A stretch of DNA of 64,000 bases from Gambelia wislizenii (lineage: Eukaryota > Chordata > Lepidosauria > Squamata > Crotaphytidae): assembly GCA_030847615.1 (NCBI GenBank), contig JAUMIR010000014.1, positions 16,096,501 to 16,160,500 of the forward strand, written 5' to 3'. The notes under the pieces were generated by a model. The model made no database searches. It saw only the letters and a list, made by a program, of their open reading frames with translations, and had not been told where the DNA came from. Positions 43,131 to 53,222 of the stretch are shown here, piece after piece. Position numbers and translations under genes: made by a program. How positions within the stretch are numbered: position 1 is the first letter of the stretch; each line of letters begins with the position of its first letter.

Positions 43131-43274
43131 GGTTATTCTGTCTCTTCTAACCTGACATCATTGATGGTGCTGCCACTAAAGGTGTTACCTTTCTTCCAGA
43201 CCCTAGTTAACCCTTCGGTTACCTAATTGCTAAGCTGGCAGATGATGGGAACTGGAGTCTCCCCGTCATCACAC

Positions 43275-43585
43275 TAGTCCAACTCTCTGCCATGCAAGAA
43301 TGCACAATGAAATCATTCCCGACAGATAGCCATCCAGCCTCTGTTTAAAAAAACCCAATGAAGAAAACCCCACTACACTCCCAGGTAGTGCATTCCACTT
43401 CCGAACAGCTCTTACTGTCAGGAAGTTCTTCCTAATGTTTAGCTGGAATCTTTTTTCCTGGAGTTTGAACCCATGGCTCCGTGTCCTAGTCTCTGGAGCA
43501 GTGGAAAACAAGCTTGCTCCATCCTCAGTATGACATCAAATATTTAATCATGGCTATCATGTCACCTCTCAACCTTCTCTTCTCC
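43275..43585 (-). mobile_element. CR1 LINE 3' part
   Basis: gtccaactctctgccatgca at the left; minus-strand [20 protein letters not shown] and RKWNALPGSVVG. It stops where L2 sequence begins. Confidence 0.9.
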
Positions 43586-43587
43586 CT

Positions 43588-43892
43588 TCTTGCTATCCTT
43601 TTGTAGACAAGTGAAGACCTTTTTGTTTCGGCAGGCCTTTGAGGGCTGAGTGCTCAGAGGGAAAGGATCTTTTGCGTGCTGTGTTGTTTGGACTTTTTTT
43701 TTTTTTGCTCTTTTTAACAGTTACCGCTTTTAACCGTTCTTAATTTTATTGAGATTTTAATTATATTTTTTAGATTTGTTGGTATGTAATTTTTTTAGCT
43801 GTCTCTGTTTTAACGTTATAAGCTGCCTTGAGTCCCTGACTGAGAAAAGGGCAGGGCAAGGATAACAACAACAACAACAACAACAACAACAG
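43588..43892 (+). mobile_element. L2-type LINE 3' end
   Basis: aagtgaagacctttttgttt, cggcaggcctttgagggctg and ttataagctgccttgagtcc, then (AAC)n at 43863-43890. Confidence 0.85.
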
Positions 43893-43954
43893 GTGGTTGT
43901 AAGATGGTTTCACACAGAATAGCTTTATGTGTGTACCAAGAGTGGACACTTTAT

Positions 43955-44110
43955 GCATACCCTCCAACTGTCCAGGTTTAGCAGGGACAGTCCCAATTAG
44001 TCCTCTGTCATCTCGCTTTCTTAGCTGCTTTTAAAATGTCCCAGTTTCAGTCTCCTCCCTCTTTGTCCTCAGCTTTCTTCAGTAGCTGTAGACTGAGTTC
44101 AATGTACAGA
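43955..44110 (+). mobile_element. MITE with CATACCCTCCAAC ends, left half
   Basis: GCATACCCTCCAACTGTCC then ggcagggacag-type sequence to ctgagttcaatgta. The right half is at 44700-44945. Confidence 0.8.
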
Positions 44111-44127
44111 CAGTGATACAAAATCAT

Positions 44128-44164
44128 GGCTATCTAATCTAATCTAATCTAATCTAATCTATCT
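44128..44164. repeat. (CTAAT)n microsatellite
   Basis: Five to six atcta/ctaat units followed by atctgtctaatt. Confidence 0.93.
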
Positions 44165-44594
44165 GTCTAATTCTCTTAAGTATGTTGCCTTTCCCAGTGT
44201 GCTGATTGGCTACTCAGGAAACACATGCAACCAATCACCACCCACATGCAAATTACCTCTCCACCTCACAATCCACTTGTGCCACTCAGTCTGTGGCCCA
44301 GATTCCTGCAAACTCAATGTGTGGCCCAGATTGGGACCCAGACATTAAACTGGTGGGGGTGGCGGCAACAGGCCACCTGTGATGGGACCCAGGCAGTGAA
44401 CTGACTATGGCAGCAGCACAGCAACAGAGCAAGCCACCCTCAGCCATCCCGGAAAAGTCTGGAATGCTGAGAAGAGGGAGAAGAGGGAGGAGGAATTGTA
44501 AAACCCACTGGCCTACCTTACAGGGTTTTGTGAGGTCTACCAGGCATTTTGGGAGGAGTTTTTCAACAGCGTATGGTACACCAAGTCCAGCTAG
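44165..44594. other. Intron 4, unassigned insert between the MITE halves
   Basis: Unique-looking DNA. The short frame at 44407-44604 has no domain and is not placed on the gene model. Confidence 0.5.
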
Positions 44595-44689
44595 TTATCT
44601 ATAATTGTTCAGACTGTCCAAGAGAATGTGATAAAGGCTCACCAAACCCATTGTAGAAATTCTCCCATTTTCCAACTTGGCTTTAAATT
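44595..44689 (+). repeat. Duplicated pre-acceptor sequence, copy 1
   Basis: 95 bases matching 45012-45106 with about ten mismatches. Copy 1 lacks the terminal ttcag acceptor. Confidence 0.93.
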
Positions 44690-44699
44690 CACTTGCTGA

Positions 44700-44945
44700 A
44701 GGCTGAGTTCAGTGTGCAAAAGTAGTTCACACTAAGTTAACTCAGCAGGGAAAAAAGGAGAGGATGGGCAGAATCTTGTCCATCCCAGTAGGCTCAGGCA
44801 AAAGCAAACTGCTGCAGTCTCTCCTAGCTTGTGTGTTCTTCCTCATTAATAACATTTGCCATCTTGCCCATACTCTGATATCGCTTGGCCACATGTGTGC
44901 AAGTTTTCATCTGTGAAATGTTGAAGGGATATTGGTTCTGCGGAT
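44700..44945 (+). mobile_element. MITE with CATACCCTCCAAC ends, right half
   Basis: gttcagtgtgcaaaagtagt, ggctcaggcaaaagcaaact and atctgtgaaatgttgaaggg. Confidence 0.8.
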
Positions 44946-45011
44946 ATGGGGTATGTGTGACCTGTATCTGTAAAGTTATGCAACATAGACTGTGATATAG
45001 AATCGTGGTCA

Positions 45012-45106
45012 TTATCTATAATTGTTTAGACTGTCCAAGAGAATGTGATAAAGATTCACTCCTCCCTTTGTAGAAATTCTCCCATTTTCTAACTTGGCTT
45101 TAAATT
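45012..45106 (+). repeat. Duplicated pre-acceptor sequence, copy 2
   Basis: Directly precedes the functional acceptor of exon 5 at 45110. Confidence 0.93.
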
Positions 45107-45110
45107 TCAG

Positions 45111-45205
45111 AAAGAAGCAAGAGACGAGCATCCAGAATTTGAAGTCATGGAGCGGGTACACCAAGCTTCATGTGCTTTGTTAAGGGATGAAGTGAAATTG
45201 CGCAG
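45111..45205 (+). CDS. CCDC187: CCDC187-like exon 5
   Basis: A 95-bp exon entered in phase 0 and left in phase 2. The acceptor is ggctttaaatttcag and the donor is CGCAG/GTATGC. It reads KEARDEHPEFEVMERVHQ and then ASCALLRDEVKLR, a charged helical segment that continues the coiled-coil part of exon 4. The intron sequence just upstream of its acceptor is duplicated 417 bases earlier (44595-44689), but that copy lacks the terminal CAG. Confidence 0.8.
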
Positions 45206-45274
45206 GTATGCAATTGGCAAATAATTCCCAATTATGTGGATGTGTCATTTGAGAGAAGAAAATAAAAATGGTAA

Positions 45275-45642
45275 CTCTAAGGTACTACATCTAGGCAGGT
45301 AAAATGAAATGCACAAATGTAGGATGAGTGAAACAGTGCATTGTGAAAAGGATCTAAGTAGACCACAAGCTAAATGTGAGTCAATGTTGTAGTGCTGCAG
45401 CCAAAAAGGCCACTGCAATTCTGGGCTACATCAACAGGAGTATAATGTCAAGACTGAGGGAAGTAGTGGCCATTCCATTCTGCTTTGGTCAGACCTTACC
45501 TGTAATACTTTCTCTAGTACTGGGCATCACAGTTCGAGAAGGATATTGTCAAGCTGGAATGTGTCCAGAGGACGGCAACCAAAATGGTGGGACATCTGGA
45601 AGCCATGCCCTATGAGAAGTGGCTTAGGGGACTAGCTATGTT
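45275..45642 (+). mobile_element. Old CR1 copy
   Basis: ggtactacatctaggcaggt, agtgctgcagccaaaaaggc and gaatgtgtccagaggacggc. Diverged, and cut at 45642 by another CR1 tip in the opposite direction. Confidence 0.85.
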
Positions 45643-45960
45643 TATAGAATTATAGAATTATAGAATCACAGAGTTGGAAGAGACCACAAGGTTCATCTAG
45701 TCCAACCCGCTGCCCTGAAGGAACACACAATCAAAGCATTCCTGACAGATGACCATCCAGCCTCTGTTGAAAAACCTCCAAAAAAGAGACTCCGCCACAC
45801 TCCAGGCAGCAGTGGATTCTACTATTGCACAGCTCTTACTGTCAGTCAGAAAGTTCTTCCTAATGTTTAAGTGGAATCTCTTTTCTTGTAGTTTGAGTCC
45901 ATTGCTCCTTGTCCTAGTCTCTGGAGCTGCAGAAAACAGGCTTGCTCCATTTACCCTAGA
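45643..45960 (-). mobile_element. CR1 LINE 3' part
   Basis: atagaattatagaatcacag; minus-strand [18 protein letters not shown]. Its upstream side ends in an internal short repeat region. Confidence 0.88.
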
Positions 45961-46065
45961 GAAAAGAAGGCGAGTTTCCTGCCAGAGAGAAGGAGAGCAG
46001 CTTCTGGACAGCCAGTTTCCTGCCAGTTTCCAGGCCAGTTTCCTGCCAGGGAGAAGAAGGAGAGC
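45961..46065. repeat. Short tandem gccagtttcctgccag repeats
   Basis: agtttcctgccag occurs three to four times, and agaaggagagcagctt twice, in 100 bases. Local origin, not part of CR1. Confidence 0.8.
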
Positions 46066-46455
46066 AGCTTTGATCAAGATTTCCTGCATGGCAGGGGGTT
46101 GGACTGGATGGCCCTCATGGTCTCTTCCAACTCTACAATTCTATGACTCTATGATTCTATGATTCTAAGAGGTGACATGATATCCATGTTTAAATATTTG
46201 AAGGGACGTCATACTGAGGATGGAGCAAGCTTGTTTTCTGCTGCTTCAAAGACTAGAACGCAAACCAATGGATTAAATGGACAGGGAAAGAGATTCCATC
46301 CAAATATTAGGAAGAACTTCTTTACTATAAGAACTGTCCGACAGTGGAATAGATTGCTTCGGAGAGTGGTGGACTTTCCATCTTTAGAGGTCTTTAAACA
46401 AAAGTTAGATGGGCATCTTTCGGGAGGTCTTTAGTTCTGGTAGGAGGTTGGACTA
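46066..46455 (+). mobile_element. Two CR1 pieces in tandem
   Basis: A 3' tip at 46066-46168 (ggcagggggttggactggat, tail) is followed by a separate, diverged CR1 at 46169-46455 (agaggtgacatgatatccat, aggagaggttggac). Confidence 0.85.
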
Positions 46456-46456
46456 G

Positions 46457-47205
46457 AATCATAGAATTGTAGAGTTGGAAGAGACCACGAGGGCCATTCA
46501 GTCCAACCCCCTGCCATGAAGGAATCACGATCAAAGCATCTCTGACAGATGGCCGTCCAGCCTCTGTTTAAAGACATCCAAGGAAGGAGACCCCATCACG
46601 CTCCGAGGGAGTGCGTTCCACTGCCGAACAGCTCTGACTGTCAAAAAGTTCCTCCTAATGTTGAGGTGGAATCTCTTTTCCTGGAGCTTGCATCCATTGC
46701 TCCGTGTTCCAGTCTCTGGAGCAGCAGAAAACAAGCCCACTCCATCCTCAGCGTGACACCCCTCCAAATACTTAAACAGGGCTATCATATCGCCTCTTAA
46801 CCGTCTTTTTTCCAGGATATTTGTCAATATCCTTTTTGAACTGTGGTGCCCAGAACTGGGCACAGTATTCTAGGTGAGGTCTGACCAAGGCAGAATAGAG
46901 TGGCACTATTACTTCCCTTGATCTAGACACTATCCTTCTATTGATACAGCCCAAAATCGCATTGGACTTTTTAGCTGCCGCATCACACTGTTGACTCATG
47001 TTCAGCTTGTGGTCTATTAGGACTCCTAGATCCCTATCGCACATAGTCTCGTTCAGCCAGGTCTCCCCCATCTTATATCTATGCATTTTGTTTTTCCACC
47101 CTAAGTGCAGTACCTTACATTTCTCCATATTGAATTTCATTTTGTTAGCTTTGGCCCAGCTTTCTAGTCTATTCAGGTCATTTTGAATTTTGACTAGATG
47201 GCTTT
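46457..47205 (-). mobile_element. CR1 LINE, about 750-bp copy
   Basis: Tip atcatagaattgtagagttg. The minus-strand frames cover MHRYKMGETWLNETMCDRDL through [20 protein letters not shown] and the 3' ORF end, with a deletion after DIDK. Confidence 0.94.
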
Positions 47206-47728
47206 GTGATCCATTCCAACTATATTTCTTTCCCTGGCCTGAATTTTATTCCCAATTAAATAGCCTCTTGCATAAATTGCTGAATGGTGAGTTTACACAG
47301 AGGTAAATCCTATAGACTCAGTAGGTTTACTTTAACAGGGACCAACAATAGAATTCAAGTCATTGTCACTGTTTAGGCATAGAACATGCTCTTTCCCAAA
47401 TGACCAGAATTACCTTTGATAATTTTGCACTAGTTGCTCTTGTTGGTCTTATCCTTGAGGAATCTCTCTTATTTCCTTGAGTAATAATCAATAAAATAAA
47501 ATTTAAGATTGCAGGGGTGGGAATCATGCAGCCCACCAGGCCATGTATGCCCCCAAAGACTCTTTGGAGATTATCAGACGCAGGGGAATGCACCAAAAAA
47601 TCATGTTCCCAATTGCGTCAGAAGATTGCTAGAAGAACCGAAAGGGCGACCTTACCAGACGCCACCTCTTTCAGCCGTTCCAGGGGCATAGCGCTGTCAC
47701 AGATGAGAATTCCCTTTTCTATTGACAG
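47206..47728. other. Intron 5, unassigned
   Basis: The last 210 bases before exon 6 are open in the exon frame and read protein-like (QLRQKIARRTERATLPDATS), but no acceptor in the right phase was found. Possibly a skipped or alternative exon start. Confidence 0.4.
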
Positions 47729-47806
47729 GGATAAGCTGCCAAGAAAAATGACGCTTTACTCAGGGCTCTGCTATGCCCCCGGAACACTGGAGGAGATCGT
47801 TGTCTG
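47729..47806 (+). CDS. CCDC187: CCDC187-like exon 6
   Basis: A 78-bp symmetric phase 2-2 exon. The acceptor is tcccttttctattgacag and the donor is CTG/GTAAGA. It encodes DKLPRKMTLYSGLCYAPG followed by TLEEIVVW. The frame stays open well upstream of the acceptor (to about 47517), but no upstream AG fits the phase left by exon 5, so the short exon is preferred. Confidence 0.75.
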
Positions 47807-48244
47807 GTAAGATGGTCCATTCCTGTTCTTCTAGCAATCTTTTGACATGTTTTTTGCCATGTCTGATAATCTGATAATCTATGCTCTCCGGAGCTCTGAA
47901 AACAATAAAATATTTTTTAAAAAAATTCTAGGAATTTCTCCACCAAACCTGGTAAAGCTGTGCATCTAGAGAGTGTGGGTTTCCTCTGAAGCATTATATT
48001 TCCCCCACAATTTTAGGTTTAGCAGAAAAGCTGTTGTTTTTTTTAAATGGAAGTGGTTCTGTAAACCTGGATGTAAGTTTTTGGTCACTTCCGGTTTCAT
48101 GTGAAGGGGTTGGTGCACCCCCCCCCGGAGGGGCAGGGGTTGAGAAAATTGCTCCTGGACCATCAAAGAGCTTGCCCACCCCTTCTACAGGTGTGGTCTG
48201 CTCAAAGGTAATTTCCACTCAGCTCAATGGGACTTACTCCCAAC
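47807..48244. other. Intron 6, unassigned
   Basis: No gene or named repeat. Opposing frames at 47966-48276 mirror each other. Confidence 0.45.
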
Positions 48245-48370
48245 TAACTTTGAGCCAGTGCAGTATAGTGGTTTGAGCACTAGACTATGATTCTGTGAGA
48301 CCAGAATTCGAATCCCTGCTCAGCCATGGAAACTCACGGGGTAATCATGAATAAATCACACTCTCTCAGC
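48245..48370 (+). mobile_element. Sauria-type SINE, 5' half
   Basis: tRNA-like head gagccagtgcagtatagtgg and cgaatccctgctcagccatg. The rest is replaced by a CR1 tip at 48371. Confidence 0.85.
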
Positions 48371-48722
48371 ATCATAGAATCATAGAGTTGGAAGAGACCA
48401 CAAGGGCCATCCAGTTCAACCCCCTGCCATGCAGGAAGACACCATCAAAACATTCCCGACAGATGGCCATCCAGCCTCTGTTCAAAGACCTCCAAAGAAG
48501 GAGACTCTACCACACTAGGAGGCAGCGCATTCCACTGCCAAACAGCTCTTACTGTCAGGAAGTTCTTCCTAATGTTTAGGTGGAATCTCTTTTCCTCTTG
48601 ATCTAGAACCTATACTACTATTGATGCCGCCTAGAATTGCATTGGCTTTTTTAGCTGCTGCATCACACTGCTGACTCATGTTCAGTTTGTGGTCTACTAA
48701 GACTCCTAGATCCCTTTTGCAT
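48371..48722 (-). mobile_element. CR1 LINE, internally deleted
   Basis: Tip atcatagaatcatagagttg through gtttaggtggaatctctttt, then a jump to ttgatctagaacctatacta and gctgctgcatcacactgctg. Confidence 0.9.
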
Positions 48723-48862
48723 GGAAGGCAATGGCAAATCTCCTCTAAACAAATCTTTCTTAAAAGTTAGGATGGTGTAGTGGTTTGAGTGTTGGACTGG
48801 GACTCTGTGAGACTAAGGTTTGAATCCCTGCTTGGCCTTGGAAACTCAGTGAGTGACCCCCC
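48723..48862 (+). mobile_element. Sauria-type SINE pieces
   Basis: ggaaggcaatggcaaatctc, then taggatggtgtagtggtttg and tttgaatccctgcttggcct. This may be the other half of the SINE at 48245 plus a second head. Confidence 0.75.
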
Positions 48863-49205
48863 TCTGAAGGAACAAACAGCCTCCTGCTTTGGGAATGGAG
48901 TTGATGAAAAATCTCCTTCCTATCCAATCATGCTGCAGAGGAAAACATTGCCCTCAGTTGAAGCCAATGGTGTGCATTACAACCATGCTGGGACAGAGGA
49001 GGAAACGTTCTCTTTTTTGCAAAAAGAGGGGCAGGTGTACATTCAAAGGAACAGCAGCAATATGGCTGGGGTTTGGAGCCGTGGTGTCACTAGGGTGGTC
49101 ATGGTGTCACTCCACTTATGGTGTCATCTGGTACGGCCCGCAACCCCTGCATGCCCCTAGTGATGCCCCTGGAGCAAGACACCCTTTTTCAGACTCAGAA
49201 GAAGG
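48863..49205. other. Intron 6, unassigned
   Basis: Frames at 48789-49215 are open in two phases but include SINE sequence. No splice-site pair in a usable phase noticed. Confidence 0.45.
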
Positions 49206-49206
49206 C

Positions 49207-49498
49207 AACGTATAAGGAGCAAACTTGTTTTCTGCTGCTACAGAGACTAGGACACAGAGCAATGGGTTCCAACTACAGGAAAAGAGATTCCACCTAAACA
49301 TTAGGAGGAACATTCTGACAGTAAGAGCTGTTCGGAAGTGGAATGCACTGCCTCCTAATGTAGTGGAGTCTCCATCTTCTTTGGAGGTTTTTAAGCAGAG
49401 GCTGGATGGCTATCTGTCAGGAATGATTTGATTGCATGGCAGAGGGGGGTTGGACTGGATGGCCCTTGTGGTATCTTTCAGTTCTATGATTCTATGAA
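49207..49498 (+). mobile_element. CR1 LINE 3' part
   Basis: [40 protein letters not shown], then the tail. Confidence 0.92.
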
Positions 49499-49602
49499 AG
49501 GCAACCCCCAATGAACAAATCTTGCCAAGAATATGATAGGTTCATTTTAGGGTCACCATAAGTCACAAACGACTTGAAGGCACACAAGAACAATATTGGT
49601 AT
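49499..49602 (+). mobile_element. Sauria-type SINE tail
   Basis: acaaatcttgccaagaatat, ggtcaccataagtcacaaac and gacttgaaggcacacaagaa. Confidence 0.85.
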
Positions 49603-49824
49603 AATGGGAATTATTCCCAGGTAAATGTCCACAGAGGTGACTGGTGGCTTCTATGTCAATTGGGCAGTGAATCTGCCCTGGATTTTAGTCTGAACTTTAA
49701 AGGAGCTATCCAAGGTATCCTGTCCCCCAAGTAAGTCCAAAACTTTGGGTAGCTCCTTTGGACTAAAGCCCCGCAAGATTTTCACTCTCACCCACTCCCA
49801 AGATGGGAACAACCAACTGCCACT

Positions 49825-49955
49825 GATTGAGGTTTTTAAACAGAGGCTGGATGGCCATCTGTCAGGAATGATTTGATTGCATGGCAGAATGGGGTTGGAC
49901 TAGATGGCCCTCATGGTCTCTTATAACTCTATTATGCAATGATTCTATGAACATT
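49825..49955 (+). mobile_element. CR1 LINE 3' end
   Basis: gaggtttttaaacagaggct, tggggttggactagatggcc, then a decayed tail. About 140 bases upstream of exon 7. Confidence 0.9.
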
Positions 49956-50095
49956 AAAATTACCTTTTAAAAACATGGTGGCACCACCAATTATTGACCC
50001 ATTGACTAATAACTCATTGGTCATGTGCTAGTAGCTAGTAACAAATTTGCTGCTTTCATTGATCAGCTTTCTTTGCAATGCTCATTTTTGTTTAG

Positions 50096-50703
50096 TGACT
50101 TGCGTGCGACGATGGACAAGATGGAGAATGTGAAGGTGGATTCTCTTGAAATTGGGAGTGTCTTCATCAGCCCTCTGAAACTGAGAGATTTGGATGGCCC
50201 CTCCTTTCCCTCTGCTCGGTACTCAGGGAGCCCTTTTCTGTCAAAAAAGCCTGGTTGGGGCCTTGAGGCCTCTGCAGTGTTGAATGCCTCAGGCCTGTCC
50301 CCATATCGAAACAAGGAAGACAGGGTGAGGGCCATCCACATCCTTGCAAGAGACCTCAGCCAGCGTCTGGAGAGAGAAATAGAAAAGCTTCAGGTCAGAA
50401 ACAGGATGGTGGATTTGAAAGACCCAAGATGGTTGTCTGGAACACCAGTTCTTTCTGAGATGCCTCAGAAGATGGCTTTTGGTCCTACAGGAAACACAAG
50501 TGCCACTTGCGGTTCAACCCATTCACTCCATCTGTCAACAAAAGCTCAGGAAAGTGGAGAGAGAACCTTCCTTGAAGATGGTTCACGAGTCCACCTTGCC
50601 AAGAAAAGCCTTCATCCTTTCTTCTTAACCCCTAGTGCTGGCCATGACATGTTAAAGTGGCCATCTTCTCCTGAGGAAAACCAAAGCACCGTTGAGACAG
50701 AAG
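50096..50703 (+). CDS. CCDC187: CCDC187-like exon 7 (helix-containing exon)
   Basis: Large 608-bp exon entered in phase 2 and left in phase 1. The acceptor is gctcatttttgtttag and the donor is GAAG/GTATGA. It encodes SLEIGSVFISPLKLRDLDG near the start, then SGLSPYRNKEDRVRAIHIL and ARDLSQRLEREIEKLQ (about 50310-50400). CEP350 has an equivalent YKSKLDRIEALKATAASLSS segment followed by RIESEAKKL. The rest is polar and probably disordered. CR1 tails lie on both sides (49825-49960 and 51090-51490). Confidence 0.85.
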
Positions 50704-51088
50704 GTATGACAGATCCACAGTTTGAGGCATCCTTTGTATTGTTTCCCCTGCTGTTTTTCATGTGGGTTTTTTGGGGGGAGGAGCAGGGGACCTATTAAAT
50801 TCAATTTAATCCAGAATGGCAGGGGTGGGTGACTGTGGAAGTTGCATGAACCCCCTAAAAGACTTTGGAGGGCTGTTCCTGCTCCTGTTAAAAAACCAAA
50901 AAGATCACATTTTTGGCCCCCAGACTGCTCTAGGAGGCATTTTCACCATGTTTGGGGTTCCAAAAAGGCCTCTCCTGGGTCTAAATTGGCCTGCCCCTGC
51001 CCGCAAAATGTGGGTGAAATGCACCTCATCCCCCCAGTGGACATTCTGGAGCATTTCCCAGAAAACCAACAATATTTGCAGGCAAATT
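50704..51088. other. Intron 7, unassigned
   Basis: 50845-51065 contains a tgtcacaaa-poor block with prose-like 'cccaagact' repeat phrases. The frame at 50816 is open into CR1 and is not a gene. Confidence 0.4.
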
Positions 51089-51490
51089 GGGATGCTTCTC
51101 TGTGAGGAGTGGATTAGGGAGCTGGGTATGTTTAGCCTGGGGATGGGAAGGTTAAGAGGGGACATGATGGCCATGTTTAAATATTTGAAGGGATGTCATA
51201 CTGAAGATGGAACAAGTTTGTTTTCTGCTGCTCTAGTGACTAGGACACGGAGCAATGGGTTCAAACTGCAGGAAAAGAGATTCCACCTAAACATTAGGAG
51301 GAACTTCCTGACAGTAAGAGCTGTTCAGAAGTGGAATGTGTTGCCTGGGAGTGTGGTGGAGTCCCCTTCTTTGGAGATTTTTAAAAGGAGGCTGGATGGC
51401 CACCTGTCGGGAATGATTTGATTGTGTATTCCTGCATGGCAGGGGGCTGGACTGGATGGCCCTTGTGTCTCTTCCAACTCGATGATTCTG
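51089..51490 (+). mobile_element. CR1 LINE 3' part
   Basis: [40 protein letters not shown] and RAVQKWNVLPGSVV, then the tail. Confidence 0.94.
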
Positions 51491-51559
51491 CTGAGTACCA
51501 TCTGCTGAATCATTGTCCCCAATAAAACGTATCTATGGCTATTAATGTCTGTCAGTGTT

Positions 51560-51975
51560 TGGCACCTAAAGAACAAAACCTATGAGGAAAAGTTGAGTGA
51601 GTTGGGGATGTCTACACTCATGAAGAAACAACTGGGAGGTGACATGATTGTCCCCTTGAAATATCTCAAGGGCTGTCACGGGGGTGGGGGGTAGGCTGTT
51701 CTCTGTTGCCTCAGAAGATAGGACCAGGTGTAATTATTTTAAATTATAGGAGGATAGACTTTGATTGAACATTAGAAGGAACTTCTTAATAGCAAGAGCA
51801 GTTCAGCAATGGAACCAATTGTCCAGCGAGGTGTGTGGGGGTCTCTTTCTCTGGATGTCTTCAAAAGGAGACTGGGCAGCTACCTGCTGGGGATGCTTTA
51901 GCTGGGGATCCTGCATAGAGTAGGGGGTCGGACTCGATGGCCCATGAGGCCCCTTCCAACTCTATGATTCTAGAA
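51560..51975 (+). mobile_element. Older CR1 subfamily copy
   Basis: aacctatgaggaaaagttga, tggatgtcttcaaaaggaga, ggctcgatggccc-like tail. Same subfamily as 17925. Confidence 0.88.
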
Positions 51976-52480
51976 ACTCTTGGGGATGCATGGAACTACA
52001 CCCAATTCCAGAAGAGAACGTGCAGCATTACCAAAACTTGAAATATATTGCTTTGGGGGAGGGCGGGCATATTTTTTGTATGTAGAAACACCATGTAATC
52101 TGAGTTCTTAAACTAGGGCTTGGAATCATGCAATGCTCCAGATGCTGATGGATTGAGATAACCAACATTCCTCACTGTTGACTGATCTGACTGGGGCTGC
52201 TGGGACTTGCAGTCTAACATAATCTAGAGAGCCATGTGACTCCCTGTGCTCCTACCCTCAGCAGTAGCTTACTTAACATGTGTGTAAATGTGGCACTGAT
52301 TATTATTCTAACTGAAATGGGGTAATGTTACTGTCTTGGATTACAACTCCCGTAACAGTGGCCATACTGGCTGGGGTATTCTAGAAACTGCAGACCAAGA
52401 AACTAACATTCCCCTACCTTTGCATTCCAAGTATTGAACCCCAGCCCTTACACTACATCATACTTGTCTTTCTGTCCAAG
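51976..52480. other. Intron 7, unassigned
   Basis: Contains palindromic ctggctggggtattctagaaact/ aaacctaca-type common repeat phrases near 52320-52400. No exon before 52481. Confidence 0.45.
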
Positions 52481-52580
52481 GTTGTGCATTGGAGGAGGGA
52501 TTCCAGAAGTTAAGGAACTTCTTACCAGAAGATCCAAGAGCCGTGCTTTCCACACCAAGCCTCCCATTATACTCAGGAAG
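52481..52580 (+). CDS. CCDC187: CCDC187-like exon 8
   Basis: A 100-bp exon with acceptor tgtctttctgtccaag and a strong donor, GGAAG/GTAAGC. In the phase left by exon 7 it reads GCALEEGFQKLRNFLPEDPR and then AVLSTPSLPLYSG, leaving in phase 2. A second frame is also fully open (it contains IPEVKELLTRRSK) and would leave in phase 0, but it does not fit the donor phase of exon 7. The EGFQKLRNFLP segment faintly resembles an EFQKEAEKFLP segment of CEP350. Confidence 0.65.
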
Positions 52581-52826
52581 GTAAGCATGGCCATGCTAAG
52601 GCCAGAGGAGTACAAGAGTTGAGTGCTGTGTGTAAGAACACCTTGAGTTCCAGTTTACCTGGATATGGCTTTTTTCTTTCTCTATAACCTAGGCTTTTAG
52701 GTTCTGCAAATGGTGGCTCAAAATTGTTTTTTTTTTGGGGGGGGGGACACCCATCCAACTTCAGGGAGCCCTCACTTAATCTGATATAACCGTACAATGT
52801 GGACACAACTAATTTGTGCTGTTCAG

Positions 52827-53022
52827 CAGGACTGGTTTAAGGAATTTTGGGGCCCCCTGCAATGGTTTATTTTGGGGGGCCCATATGTTTATCTCAGGTC
52901 AATGTCACCTAACTCAACCTAAGCTATTCAGAGTACAGGATATTCAGATTATTACTAATAATGTTTTTGCAGGAGGAGGATTTCTACGGGAGCCCCCACA
53001 ATGATGCTTTAAACCGGCCCTG
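52827..53022 (+). mobile_element. Complete hAT-type MITE (CAGGACTGG family), 196 bp
   Basis: CAGGACTGGTTTAAGG to TTTAAACCGGCCCTG, flanked by the exact 8-bp duplication CTGTTCAG (52819-52826 and 53023-53030). The body carries the reverse of the aaacatatgtttatctcagg block seen at 4280 and 5170. Confidence 0.94.
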
Positions 53023-53040
53023 CTGTTCAGCTTTTTTTTT

Positions 53041-53222
53041 TGGCCAGCATTCTGTTAGTGACATATATACACACCACGCTGCCTTGAAGGCAAGTTGGCT
53101 GTCATCCTGTTGGTGACATATGCACTATTTGGCCATGAATTCACCTTGGCTGGCATCCTGTTAACGATACATGCACCATTGCCTTGAACACACCTGGGCT
53201 GGCATCCTGTTAGCAACATACA
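53041..53222 (+). repeat. Minisatellite, about 58-60-bp unit, four copies
   Basis: Units built on ggctggcatcctgttagtga, catatgcaccat and tgccttgaacacacc. It begins right after the hAT MITE and its duplication. Confidence 0.9.

Noticed and set aside
44407..44604. Frame starting MAAAQQQSK as an exon
   Set aside because: No splice sites in a usable phase and it runs into duplicated intron sequence.
48789..49215. Two overlapping frames as exons
   Set aside because: They start within SINE sequence and end at a CR1; no acceptor/donor pair fits the phase of exons 6 and 7.
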